Source: Streptomyces althioticus (lineage in GTDB: Bacteria > Actinomycetota > Actinomycetes > Streptomycetales > Streptomycetaceae). Taken from it: a DNA stretch of 64,000 bases. Positions within the stretch are counted from its first letter, which is position 1. The number at the start of each line of letters is the position of its first letter. The notes under the pieces are model-generated. The model was not told the origin of the DNA and searched no databases. It saw only the letters and a list, made by a program, of their open reading frames with translations. The stretch is taken from contig BMSW01000001.1 in the NCBI GenBank assembly GCA_014649355.1, positions 248,001-312,000 of the forward strand. The letters are read 5' to 3'. Both the position numbers and the translations under genes were made by a program. This document shows positions 32,465-40,604 of this stretch, in pieces.

Positions 32465-33268
32465 ATGACCGACCCCGTCCACGACCCGTCCGCCGCGCCC
32501 CCGGAGAGCCCGGTGGACCGGGCGGATCCGGTGGCCGTATGGCGCCGGGCCGCACCGGACGCGGTGCTGCTCGACGGCTTCCACGCGCTCAAGCACGCCG
32601 TACGCTTCGGCGCCGAGGTGCTCGTCGCGGTCACCGCCGACCGGGCCGCCGCCCTGGCGCTCGCCGACGAGCTGGCCGCGGACGTCCGGGACGCGCTGGC
32701 GGCGCTGCTCACGGAGGTGCCGCACGCGACGTACGCCTCGCTGGTGCCGCGACCGCACCCCACCGCCGTCGCCGCGCTCGCGGTACGACCGGACCGCGCG
32801 GGCAACCTGGCGAAGCTGGCGCACGCCCCGCGCACCGCGCCGGTGGTCATCCTGGACCAGCCGCGCAACCTGGGCAACGCCGGCGCGGTCGTCCGGCTGG
32901 CCGCCGGCTTCGGGGCGACCGGCGTCGTCACCACCGGGACGCTGGACCCCTGGCACCCCACCGTGGTGCGCGGCGGGGCGGGGCTGCACTTCGCCACCGC
33001 CGTGGAACGCCTGACCGTGGGCGAGCTGCCGCCCGGGCCGCTCTTCGCGCTGGACCCGGAGGGCGAGGACATCCGCTCCCTGAAGCTTCCGGACGATGCG
33101 CTGCTCGCCTTCGGCTCCGAGCGCACCGGGCTCACGGCCGAGCTGCGGGCGCGGGCCGACCACCTGGTGGCGCTGCCGATGCGCCCCCAGGTCTCCAGCT
33201 ACAACCTCGCGACCAGTGTGGCCATGACGCTGTACCACTGGAGCGCCACCGGGGGCGCATCCGCCTGA
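32465..33268 (+). CDS. TrmH/SpoU family RNA methyltransferase
   Basis: 267 residues. The N-terminal substrate-binding region is followed by the SPOUT trefoil-knot domain with motif 1 'LDQPRNLGNAGAVVRLAAGFGATGVVTTG', motif 2 'LLAFGSERTGLT' and motif 3 'LPMRPQVSSYNLATSVAMTLYHW'. Motif Arg/Asn/Ser/Glu residues used for SAM binding are intact, so it should 2'-O-methylate rRNA or tRNA ribose; the target is not evident. Start ATG 32465 lies 7 nt after TAGGCT. Confidence 0.93.
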   Translation: MTDPVHDPSAAPPESPVDRADPVAVWRRAAPDAVLLDGFHALKHAVRFGAEVLVAVTADRAAALALADELAADVRDALAALLTEVPHATYASLVPRPHPTAVAALAVRPDRAGNLAKLAHAPRTAPVVILDQPRNLGNAGAVVRLAAGFGATGVVTTGTLDPWHPTVVRGGAGLHFATAVERLTVGELPPGPLFALDPEGEDIRSLKLPDDALLAFGSERTGLTAELRARADHLVALPMRPQVSSYNLATSVAMTLYHWSATGGASA

Positions 33269-33274
33269 GGCGGC

Positions 33275-34966
33275 TCAGGCCTCCTTGCGCACCTCGACCA
33301 CCCGGAAGCGGTTGGCCACGAAGGCGCCGTCGCACAGGGCCGCGTTGGCCGCCGGGTTGCCGCCGGAGCCGTGGAAGTCGGAGAAGGCGGCCGTCTGGTT
33401 CACGTAGACCCCGCCGGTGAGGTTCAGCGAGAGCTGCGCGGCCTCCTCGAGACAGACCTCCGTCACGGCCTGCTCGACCTCCGGGGAGGTCGTGTACGCG
33501 CCGACGGTCATCGCGCCCTTCTCCTGGACGGTGCGCCGCAGCAGCTCCGTCGCGTCGGCGGCCGAGTCCACGGCGACCAGGAAGGAGACCGGGCCGAAGC
33601 ACTCGCTCATGTAGGCGGCCTCGGCGTCCGGCTTGGCGCCGTCCAGCTTCACGATCACCGGCGTGCGCACCACGGCGCCCGGGAAGTCCGGGTTGGTGAT
33701 CTCGCGGGAGGGGAGCGCGACCTCCCCGAGACCGGCGGCGGCCTCCAGGCGGGCCTTCACGTCCGGGTTGACGATCGCGCCCAGCAGGGCGTTGGCGCGG
33801 GCGTCGTCGCCGAGCAGGCCGTCGACCGCCTTGGCCAGGTCCGCGGCGACCTCGTCGAAGGACTTGGGGCCCTGGTCGGTGGTGATGCCGTCGCGGGGGA
33901 CGAGCAGGTTCTGCGGGGTGGTGCACATCTGGCCGCTGTACAGGGACAGGGAGAACGCCAGGTTGGACAGCATTCCCTTGTAGTCGTCGGTCGACTCGAC
34001 GATCACCGTGTTGACGCCGGCCTTCTCCGTGTACACCTGCGCCTGGCGCGCGTTGCCCTCCAGCCAGTCTCCGAACTCCGTGGAGCCGGTGTAGTCGATG
34101 ATGCGGATCTCGGGGCGCGTGGCGAGCGTCCTGGCGATGCCCTCGCCGGGCCGCTCGGCGGCCAGCGCCACCAGGTTCGGGTCGAAGCCGGCCTCGGCGA
34201 GCACCTGGCGGGCGACCTGGACGGTGAGCGCCAGCGGCAGCACCGCGCGCGGGTGCGGCTTGACCAGGACCGCGTTGCCCGTGGCCAGGGAGGCGAACAG
34301 GCCCGGGTAGCCGTTCCACGTCGGGAAGGTGTTGCAGCCGATGACCAGGCCGATGCCGCGCGGCACCGGGACGAAGGTCTTGGTGAGGGCGAGCGGGTCG
34401 CGCTTGCCCTGCGGCTTGGTCCACTCCGCGGTGTCGGGCGTGCGCACCTGCTCCACGTACGCGTAGGCGACGGCCTCCATGCCGCGGTCCTGCGCGTGCG
34501 GGCCGCCGGCCTGGAACGCCATCATGAACGCCTGGCCGGAGGTGTGCATGACCGCGTGGGCGAACTCCATGGTGCGGTCGCTGATCCGCTTGAGGATCTC
34601 CAGGCAGACCACCGCGCGGGTCTCCGCGCCCGCGTCCCGCCAGGCGCGCATCCCGGCCTTCATCGCGGGGAGCAGCACGTCCAGGTCCGCGTGCGGGTAG
34701 CTGACGCCCAGCTCGACGCCGTACGGGGAGGTCTCGCCGTCCACCCAGCCGTCCGTCCCGGGCTGGTCCAGCTCGACGCGGCTGCCGAGCAGGGCGTCGA
34801 AGGCGGCCTTGCCCGCGGCCATGTCCAGGCTGCCGTTCTCCCCGTACGCCTTCGGGTGCTCGGGGTGGGGGGACCAGTACGCGCGCGTGCGGATCGCTTC
34901 CAGGGCCTGGTCCAGGGTGGGACGGTGGCGGGCGATCAGCTCGTGCGCGGTGAGTTCGGCGGCCAT
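33275..34966 (-). CDS. paaN: PaaN, aldehyde dehydrogenase-type phenylacetate degradation protein
   Basis: 563 residues; the ALDH superfamily signature is visible in 'GLVIGCNTFPTWNGYPGLFASLATGNAVLVKPHP', 'IRIIDYTGSTEFGDWLEGNARQ', 'SLYSGQMCTTPQNLLVPRDG' (catalytic Cys) and 'SECFGPVSFLV'. It resembles the PaaN family, which takes the place of the ALDH half of PaaZ and oxidises the ring-cleavage semialdehyde. The C-terminal MaoC hydratase half of PaaZ is missing, so oxepin-CoA hydrolysis must come from another protein. ATG 34966 with GAGGAG. Divergent from the dehydrogenase gene across an operator. Confidence 0.93.
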   Translation of the reverse strand: MAAELTAHELIARHRPTLDQALEAIRTRAYWSPHPEHPKAYGENGSLDMAAGKAAFDALLGSRVELDQPGTDGWVDGETSPYGVELGVSYPHADLDVLLPAMKAGMRAWRDAGAETRAVVCLEILKRISDRTMEFAHAVMHTSGQAFMMAFQAGGPHAQDRGMEAVAYAYVEQVRTPDTAEWTKPQGKRDPLALTKTFVPVPRGIGLVIGCNTFPTWNGYPGLFASLATGNAVLVKPHPRAVLPLALTVQVARQVLAEAGFDPNLVALAAERPGEGIARTLATRPEIRIIDYTGSTEFGDWLEGNARQAQVYTEKAGVNTVIVESTDDYKGMLSNLAFSLSLYSGQMCTTPQNLLVPRDGITTDQGPKSFDEVAADLAKAVDGLLGDDARANALLGAIVNPDVKARLEAAAGLGEVALPSREITNPDFPGAVVRTPVIVKLDGAKPDAEAAYMSECFGPVSFLVAVDSAADATELLRRTVQEKGAMTVGAYTTSPEVEQAVTEVCLEEAAQLSLNLTGGVYVNQTAAFSDFHGSGGNPAANAALCDGAFVANRFRVVEVRKEA

Positions 34967-35057
34967 GCGGGACCAACTCCTCGTCTGGAGAACTCTTCGT
35001 CGAGCTCTTGGACCTGTGCGGAAACGTAGTCAGGAACGGGCGGTCAGAGTTAGAGTA

Positions 35058-35071
35058 ACCGAACGATCGGT
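35058..35071. promoter_or_regulatory. PaaR-type operator between paaN and 3-hydroxyacyl-CoA dehydrogenase
   Basis: ACCGAACGATCGGT fits ACCGNNCGNNCGGT exactly and is preceded by GTA (GTAACCGAACG...). It lies in the 161-bp divergent gap, so one dimer could repress both directions. A consensus-like DnaA word TTTTCCACA (minus) lies at about 35096-35104. Confidence 0.8.
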
Positions 35072-35127
35072 CGGGACAAGGGGGTCCGCCGCATCTGTGG
35101 AAAACACCGTGCGGGAGGATCGCGCAC

Positions 35128-36642
35128 ATGACAGCACTCGACCTCAGCAGTCCCGTGGCCGTGGTCGGCACCGGCACCATGGGGCAGGGAATCGCCCAGG
35201 TCGCGCTGGTCGCGGGCCATCCCGTGCGGCTCTACGACGCCGCCCCGGGCCTGGCCCGCAAGGCCGCCGACGCGATCGGCTCCCGGCTCGACCGGCTGGT
35301 GGAGAAGGAGCGCCTCACCGCGGACGAACGGGACGCGGCGCGCGCCCGGCTGACGCCCGTCGACGACCTCTCCGGACTCGCCGGCTGCTCCCTCGTCGTC
35401 GAGGCGGTCGTGGAGCGCCTCGACGTCAAGCAGGAGCTGTTCCGGGCGCTGGAGGACGTCGTCGCCGACGACTGCCTCCTCGCCACCAACACCTCCTCCC
35501 TGTCGGTCACCGCGATCGGCGGCGCGCTGCGCGTCCCGGGCCGCTTCGTCGGCCTGCACTTCTTCAACCCGGCACCGCTGCTGCCGCTCGTCGAGGTGGT
35601 CTCCGGCTTCGCCACCGACGTCGACGCCGCCACGCGCGCGTACGAGACCGCCCGTGCCTGGGGGAAGACGCCGGTCGCCTGCGCCGACACCCCCGGCTTC
35701 ATCGTCAACCGCGTCGCGCGCCCCTTCTACGCCGAGGCCTTCGCGGTGTACGAGGCGCAGGCCGCGGACCCGGCGACGGTCGACGCGGTGCTGCGCGAGT
35801 CCGGCGGCTTCAGGATGGGCGCCTTCGAGCTGACCGACCTCATCGGGCAGGACGTCAACGAGTCGGTGACGCACTCGGTGTGGCAGGCGTTCTTCCAGGA
35901 CGTGCGCTTCCGGCCGTCCCTGGCCCAGCGCAGGCTGGTCGAGTCCGGCCGCCTCGGCCGCAAGACCGGCCACGGCTGGTACGACCACCGGGAGGGCGCC
36001 GAGCGCCCCGCGCCGCACACCGCCGAGCCCGCCGAGCCGCCCGCCTACGTCGTCGCCGAGGGCGGCCTGGGGCCCGCCGCGGAGCTGCTGGACCTGATCC
36101 GCGAGGCGGGCATCGAGGTGCGGGAGGCCGAGGAGGACGAGGGCACCCGCCTGGTCCTGCCGAGCGGCGGGCAGCTCGTCCTGGCCGACGGACAGCTCGC
36201 GGCGGAGTTCGCCGACGTCGTCTACTTCGACCTGGCACTGGACTACCGCAGGGCCACGCGCATCGCCCTCTCCCACGCCGGGCACACCTCGGCGGAGACC
36301 GTCGCCCAGGCCACCGGGCTGTTCCAGGCGCTCGGCAAGAAGGTGAGCGTCATCGGGGACGTGCCCGGGATGATCGTGGCGCGGACGGTGGCCCGGATCA
36401 TCGATCTCGCCGTCGAGGCGGTGGCCCAGGGCGTCGCCACCGAGGAGGACGTCGACACCGCGATGCGCCTCGGTGTGAACTACCCCCTCGGACCGTTCGA
36501 GTGGAGCCGTCGCCTCGGCCGCGGCTGGGCCGGGGCCCTGCTGGACGAGATGCACGAGGTGGACCCGTGCGGCAGGTACGCGCCGTCCCTCGCGCTCTAT
36601 CGGTACGCGTGCGCCACCGACCAGCGGGAGGACACCCCATGA
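35128..36642 (+). CDS. paaH: 3-hydroxyacyl-CoA dehydrogenase (PaaH-type)
   Basis: 504 residues. Rossmann NAD-binding 'VAVVGTGTMGQGIAQV' (11-26), catalytic His in 'GLHFFNPAPLLPLVEVV' and Asn in 'PGFIVNRVARPFYAEAF', then a duplicated C-terminal helical domain ('KKVSVIGDVPGMIVARTVARIIDLA', 'YPLGPFEWSRRLGRGW'). The double C-terminal domain is the form used in phenylacetate catabolism (PaaH, oxidising 3-hydroxyadipyl-CoA) and in some 3-hydroxybutyryl-CoA dehydrogenases. Context with paaN and a TetR gene favours PaaH. ATGA overlap with the regulator. Confidence 0.92.
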   Translation: MTALDLSSPVAVVGTGTMGQGIAQVALVAGHPVRLYDAAPGLARKAADAIGSRLDRLVEKERLTADERDAARARLTPVDDLSGLAGCSLVVEAVVERLDVKQELFRALEDVVADDCLLATNTSSLSVTAIGGALRVPGRFVGLHFFNPAPLLPLVEVVSGFATDVDAATRAYETARAWGKTPVACADTPGFIVNRVARPFYAEAFAVYEAQAADPATVDAVLRESGGFRMGAFELTDLIGQDVNESVTHSVWQAFFQDVRFRPSLAQRRLVESGRLGRKTGHGWYDHREGAERPAPHTAEPAEPPAYVVAEGGLGPAAELLDLIREAGIEVREAEEDEGTRLVLPSGGQLVLADGQLAAEFADVVYFDLALDYRRATRIALSHAGHTSAETVAQATGLFQALGKKVSVIGDVPGMIVARTVARIIDLAVEAVAQGVATEEDVDTAMRLGVNYPLGPFEWSRRLGRGWAGALLDEMHEVDPCGRYAPSLALYRYACATDQREDTP

Positions 36643-37241
36643 CCACCGCCAAGCGGGACACCTACACCCCGGAGACGCTGCTGTCCGTGGCGGTCCAGGT
36701 GTTCAACGAACGCGGCTACGACGGCACGTCCATGGAGCACCTCTCCAGGGCCGCCGGCATCTCCAAGTCGTCGATCTACCACCACGTGGCCGGCAAGGAG
36801 GAGCTGCTGCGCCGCGCGGTCAGCCGGGCGCTCGACGGTCTCTTCGGGATCCTCGACGAGGAGGACGCGCGCGTGGGGCGTCCCGTCGGGCGTCTGGAGT
36901 ACGTCGTACGGCGCATGGTCGAGGTGCTGATCGCGGAGCTGCCGTACGTGACGCTGCTGCTGCGGGTGCGGGGCAACACGGACACCGAGCGCTGGGCGCT
37001 GGAGCGGCGGCGCGAGTTCGACCACCGGGTGGCCGAGCTGCTGAAGGCCGCGGCGGCCGACGGGGACGTGCGCGAGGACATAGAGGTGCGGCTGGTGACC
37101 CGGCTGGTCTTCGGCATGATCAACTCCATCGTGGAGTGGTACCGGCCGGACGGACGCGGCATGGACGAGCGCGAGGTGGCCGACGCGGTGGCGCAGCTCG
37201 CCTTCGGAGGACTGCGCAGGGCGGGCGACGGGCGCGGGTGA
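36639..37241 (+). CDS. paaR: TetR family regulator, probable PaaR
   Basis: 200 residues from ATG 36639 (ATGA overlap with the dehydrogenase). TetR helix-turn-helix 'TSMEHLSRAAGISKSSIYHHVAGKEELLRRA' (about 30-61) and an all-helical ligand domain. In other actinobacteria a TetR protein, PaaR, represses paa genes until phenylacetyl-CoA binds. Two copies of its known palindromic motif core occur in this locus, which supports the assignment. Direct binding is inferred. Confidence 0.88.
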   Translation: MTTAKRDTYTPETLLSVAVQVFNERGYDGTSMEHLSRAAGISKSSIYHHVAGKEELLRRAVSRALDGLFGILDEEDARVGRPVGRLEYVVRRMVEVLIAELPYVTLLLRVRGNTDTERWALERRREFDHRVAELLKAAAADGDVREDIEVRLVTRLVFGMINSIVEWYRPDGRGMDEREVADAVAQLAFGGLRRAGDGRG

Positions 37242-37281
37242 CCGCGGCGGAAAACGGGTGGGCGGCGGGCGGCCGGAGGCC

Positions 37282-37287
37282 TACCCT
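37282..37287 (+). promoter_or_regulatory. -10 TACCCT for leaderless hypothetical gene
   Basis: TACCCT ends 8 nt before ATG 37296; no Shine-Dalgarno is seen. Confidence 0.4.
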
Positions 37288-37295
37288 CGCTGCCG

Positions 37296-37766
37296 ATGGA
37301 GATGTCCTTCCGGAAGCTGCCGGACAACCAGCACGAGATCCTGGTACGGCGTGACAAGGGGCCGGACGTCCGGCTGCCCGCCCAGCCCGCCGGACCGTCG
37401 ATGCCGCACGACCTGGTGCACGCGGTGGTGGAGACCGCGCTCGGCATCGACGACGGCTTCTGGGGCGCGACGGCGCGCGGCGCCACCTTCCAGGGGTTCG
37501 AGCTCGTCTCCCCGGGCCGGCACCGCCGCTCCGGGATGAAGGTGCTGCGCCGGGGCGGTGACGCCGTGATGGACGCCGAGCTGCGCGTGGCCTGGGCCTA
37601 CCGTGCGTGGAGCGGCCTGCCCACCGAGGGACGCGGAGTGGGATCGGCACCGCTCGACGCGCAGGCGCTGGCCAGGACAGGGCCGCGGCTGGACGCCGCC
37701 GCGAAGCGCTGGGCCGCCGTGCCCGTCGGCGGGGAACTGGTGTGGCGCTGGGGAGTGGACGGCTAG
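37296..37766 (+). CDS. Hypothetical protein
   Basis: 156 residues, soluble, no signal peptide or TM segment. It reads 'MEMSFRKLPDNQHEILVRRDKGPDVRLP', 'MPHDLVHAVVETALGIDDGFWGATARGATFQGFELVSPGRH' and ends with a Trp-rich strand 'LVWRWGVDG'. I do not recognise the family. 'PHDLVHAVVE' resembles a conserved block found in several small actinobacterial proteins next to regulators. Leaderless-type promoter. Convergent with the bkdR-like gene, ends 20 nt apart. Confidence 0.7.
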   Translation: MEMSFRKLPDNQHEILVRRDKGPDVRLPAQPAGPSMPHDLVHAVVETALGIDDGFWGATARGATFQGFELVSPGRHRRSGMKVLRRGGDAVMDAELRVAWAYRAWSGLPTEGRGVGSAPLDAQALARTGPRLDAAAKRWAAVPVGGELVWRWGVDG

Positions 37767-37785
37767 ACCGCTGCCAGGTCCTGGA

Positions 37786-38286
37786 TCACCACTGCGGTTC
37801 CAGGTCCTCCTCCTCGAACACCAGCAGCGTGCGGGTGCTGAGCACCTCGGGAATGGCCTGAAGTCGTGTCAGCACCAGCTCGCGCAACGTCCGGTTGTCG
37901 GGCGTGTGCACCAGCAGCAGCACGTCGAAGTCGCCGCCGACCAGGGCGATGTGCGAGGCGCCGGGGAGCTGCCTGAGCTGCTCGCGCACCGTGCGCCAGG
38001 TGTTCTGCACGATCTTCAGCGTGATGTACGCCGATGTGCCGTGACCGGCGCGTTCGTGGTCGACGCGGGCGCCGAAACCGCGGATGACACCGTCCTCGAC
38101 GAGCCGGTTGATTCGCGCGTAGGCGTTCGCGCGGGACACGTGCACCCGCTCGGCGACCGACCGTATCGACGCGCGGCCGTCCGCCTGCAGCATGCGCAGG
38201 ATGTCCTGGTCGATCGCGTCGAGGGGCCGCGCCGGCGGCAGCGGCCCCGTCCCCTCCTGACCCTCGGCCATTTGTTCAGATGCCAC
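37786..38286 (-). CDS. bkdR: Lrp/AsnC family regulator (BkdR-like)
   Basis: 166 residues from GTG 38286 (AGAGGTGGGGGCGG upstream); ATG 38271 is the alternative. The N-terminal winged HTH is 'LDAIDQDILRMLQADGRASIRSVAERVHVSRANAYARINRLVEDGVI', and the C-terminal RAM domain is 'TSAYITLKIV...GASHIALVGGDFDVLLLVHTPDNRTLREL'. In Streptomyces and Pseudomonas, Lrp-type BkdR controls branched-chain alpha-keto acid dehydrogenase genes. It is divergent from bkdA, as expected for a local regulator sensing branched-chain amino acids. Confidence 0.92.
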   Translation of the reverse strand: MASEQMAEGQEGTGPLPPARPLDAIDQDILRMLQADGRASIRSVAERVHVSRANAYARINRLVEDGVIRGFGARVDHERAGHGTSAYITLKIVQNTWRTVREQLRQLPGASHIALVGGDFDVLLLVHTPDNRTLRELVLTRLQAIPEVLSTRTLLVFEEEDLEPQW

Positions 38287-38460
38287 CCGCCCCCACCTCT
38301 CAGCCGTGGACGTCCTGCATTCATCCCACGCTGTGGAGAACCGTTTGTCCACAGCCTGACGCCACCCGTAGCCAAAATGTGCCGGCGACCGAACAATCGG
38401 TTGGTGAGGCGCGTCACAGACGCCGCGCCTCCGTCAGTCGTCCCACGAGGAGGTGCCGTC
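38287..38460. promoter_or_regulatory. Divergent bkdR / bkdA control region
   Basis: 174 bp. It contains a DnaA-box-like inverted pair (TGTGGAGAA at 38332-38340 and TTGTCCACA at 38345-38353) and a degenerate PaaR-type palindrome ACCGAACAATCGGT (38388-38401). GAGGAGG precedes bkdA. Confidence 0.6.
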
Positions 38461-39603
38461 ATGACGGTCATGGAGCAGCGGGGGGCTTACCGGCCGACCC
38501 CGCCGCCCGCCTGGCAGCCGCGTACCGACCCCGCCCCCCTGCTGCCGGACGCGGAGCCGTACCGCGTGCTCGGCACGGAGGCCGCGGCGAAGGCCGACCC
38601 GGAGCTGCTGCGCCGGCTGTACGCGGAGCTGGTGAAGGGCCGCCGCTACAACGCGCAGGCCACCGCACTCACCAAGCAGGGCCGTCTCGCGGTGTACCCC
38701 TCCAGCACGGGCCAGGAGGCGTGCGAGGTCGCCGCCGCCCTGGTGCTCGAGGAGCGTGACTGGCTGTTCCCGAGCTACCGCGACACCCTCGCGGTCGTCG
38801 CGCGCGGCGTGGACCCCGTCGAGGCGCTCACCCTGCTGCGCGGCGACTGGCACACCGGCTACGACCCCTACGCGCACCGGGTGGCCCCGCTGAGCACCCC
38901 GCTCGCCACCCAGTTGCCGCACGCCGTGGGACTGGCCCACGCCGCCCGCCTCAAGGGCGACGACGTGGTCGCGCTCGCCATGGTCGGCGACGGCGGCACC
39001 AGCGAGGGCGACTTCCACGAGGCGCTGAACTTCGCGGCCGTGTGGCAGGCCCCGGTCGTCTTCCTCGTCCAGAACAACGGCTTCGCGATCTCCGTCCCGC
39101 TCGCCAAGCAGACCGCGGCCCCGTCGCTGGCCCACAAGGCCGTCGGCTACGGGATGCCCGGCCGCCTGGTCGACGGCAACGACGCGGCCGCCGTGCACGA
39201 GGTCCTCGCCGACGCGGTGCGCCGCGCCCGCGCGGGCGGCGGCCCCACCCTGGTCGAGGCGATCACCTACCGCGTGGACGCCCACACCAACGCCGACGAC
39301 GCCACCCGCTACCGCGGCGACGCCGAGGTCGAGGCGTGGCGGGAGCACGACCCGATCACCCTGCTGGAGCGGGAGCTGACCGGCCGCGGCCTGCTGGACG
39401 AGGCCGGCGCCGAGACCGCCCGCGAGGACGCCGAGACCATGGCCGCCGATCTGCGCGCCCGGATGAACCAGGACGCGCAGCTCGACCCCATGGACCTGTT
39501 CACGCACGTCTACGCCGAGCCCACCCCCCAGCTGCTGGAGCAGCGGGAGCAGCTGCGGGCCGAGCTGGCGGCCGAGGCCGAGTCGGAAGGAGCGCGGCCA
39601 TGA
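38461..39603 (+). CDS. bkdA: Branched-chain alpha-keto acid dehydrogenase E1 alpha
   Basis: 380 residues from ATG 38461 (GAGGAGG). Thiamine-diphosphate E1alpha: the ThDP/Mg motif 'GDGGTSEGDFHEALNFAAVWQAPVVFLVQNNGFAIS' and 'FPSYRDT' and 'RGDWHTGYDP' blocks are intact, with the conserved phosphorylation-loop region 'YRVDAHTNADDATRYR'. It decarboxylates the 2-keto acids of Val, Leu and Ile, supplying branched starter units for fatty acids and acyl-CoA extender precursors. ATGA overlap with E1beta. From memory this matches the S. coelicolor bkdA2 position. Confidence 0.95.
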   Translation: MTVMEQRGAYRPTPPPAWQPRTDPAPLLPDAEPYRVLGTEAAAKADPELLRRLYAELVKGRRYNAQATALTKQGRLAVYPSSTGQEACEVAAALVLEERDWLFPSYRDTLAVVARGVDPVEALTLLRGDWHTGYDPYAHRVAPLSTPLATQLPHAVGLAHAARLKGDDVVALAMVGDGGTSEGDFHEALNFAAVWQAPVVFLVQNNGFAISVPLAKQTAAPSLAHKAVGYGMPGRLVDGNDAAAVHEVLADAVRRARAGGGPTLVEAITYRVDAHTNADDATRYRGDAEVEAWREHDPITLLERELTGRGLLDEAGAETAREDAETMAADLRARMNQDAQLDPMDLFTHVYAEPTPQLLEQREQLRAELAAEAESEGARP

Positions 39604-40604
39604 CCACCGTCGCCGTGAAGCCCGCCACCATGGCGCAGGCCCTCACGCGCGCGCTGCGCGACGCCATGACCGACGACCCGTCCGTGCACGTCATGGGCGA
39701 GGACGTCGGCACGCTCGGCGGCGTCTTCCGCATCACGGACGGCCTGGCCAAGGAGTTCGGCGAGGACCGCTGCACGGACACGCCGCTGGCCGAGGCGGGC
39801 ATCCTCGGCACGGCCGTCGGCATGGCCATGTACGGGCTGCGGCCGGTCGTGGAGATGCAGTTCGACGCCTTCGCCTACCCGGCGTTCGAGCAGCTCGTCT
39901 CGCACGTGGCGAAGATGCGCAACCGCACCCGCGGCACGATGCCCCTCCCCCTCACCATCCGCATCCCCTACGGCGGCGGCATCGGCGGCGTCGAGCATCA
40001 CAGCGACGCGTCCGAGGCGTACTACATGGCGACTCCGGGGCTCCATGTCGTCACGCCGGCGACCGTCGCCGACGCCTACGGCCTGCTGCGGGCCTCCATC
40101 GCCTCCGACGACCCGGTGGTCTTCCTGGAGCCCAAGCGGCTCTACTGGTCCAAGGACGCCTGGAATCCGGAGCAGCCGGCGGCCGTGGAGCCGATCGGCC
40201 GTGCCGTGGTGCGACGCCCGGGGCGGAGCGCCACCCTGATCACCTACGGGCCGTCACTCTCCGTCTGCCTGGAGGCGGCGGAGGCGGCCCGGGCCGAGGG
40301 CTGGGACCTCGAGGTCGTCGACCTGCGCTCGCTGGTGCCGTTCGACGACGAGACGGTGTGCGCCTCGGTGCGGCGGACGGGACGCGCGGTCGTCGTCCAC
40401 GAGTCGGGCGGTTTCGGCGGCCCGGGCGGGGAGATCGCGGCCCGCGTCACGGAGCGCTGCTTCCACCACCTGGAGGCGCCGGTGCTGCGTGTGGCCGGGT
40501 TCGACCTGCCGTACCCGCCGCCGATGCTGGAGCGTCACCACCTCCCCGGTGTGGACCGGATCCTGGACGCCGTGGGGCGTCTGCAGTGGGAGGCCGAGAG
40601 CTGA
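39600..40604 (+). CDS. bkdB: Branched-chain alpha-keto acid dehydrogenase E1 beta
   Basis: 334 residues. Transketolase-like pyrimidine domain 'MGEDVGTLGGVFRITDGLAKEFG', 'RCTDTPLAEAGILGTAVGMAMYGLRPVVEMQFDAFAYPAFEQ', and the C-terminal domain 'VVVHESGGFGGPGGEIAARVTERCF'. It pairs with E1alpha as an alpha2beta2 heterotetramer. The catalytic Glu is in 'RCTDTPLAEAG'. Coupled to neighbours by ATGA and TGATG. Confidence 0.95.
   Translation: MTTVAVKPATMAQALTRALRDAMTDDPSVHVMGEDVGTLGGVFRITDGLAKEFGEDRCTDTPLAEAGILGTAVGMAMYGLRPVVEMQFDAFAYPAFEQLVSHVAKMRNRTRGTMPLPLTIRIPYGGGIGGVEHHSDASEAYYMATPGLHVVTPATVADAYGLLRASIASDDPVVFLEPKRLYWSKDAWNPEQPAAVEPIGRAVVRRPGRSATLITYGPSLSVCLEAAEAARAEGWDLEVVDLRSLVPFDDETVCASVRRTGRAVVVHESGGFGGPGGEIAARVTERCFHHLEAPVLRVAGFDLPYPPPMLERHHLPGVDRILDAVGRLQWEAES

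Noticed and set aside
34809..36641. Upstream part of the long frame containing the TetR gene
   Set aside because: Only residues from ATG 36639 onward show TetR homology; the rest is a shadow of the dehydrogenase.
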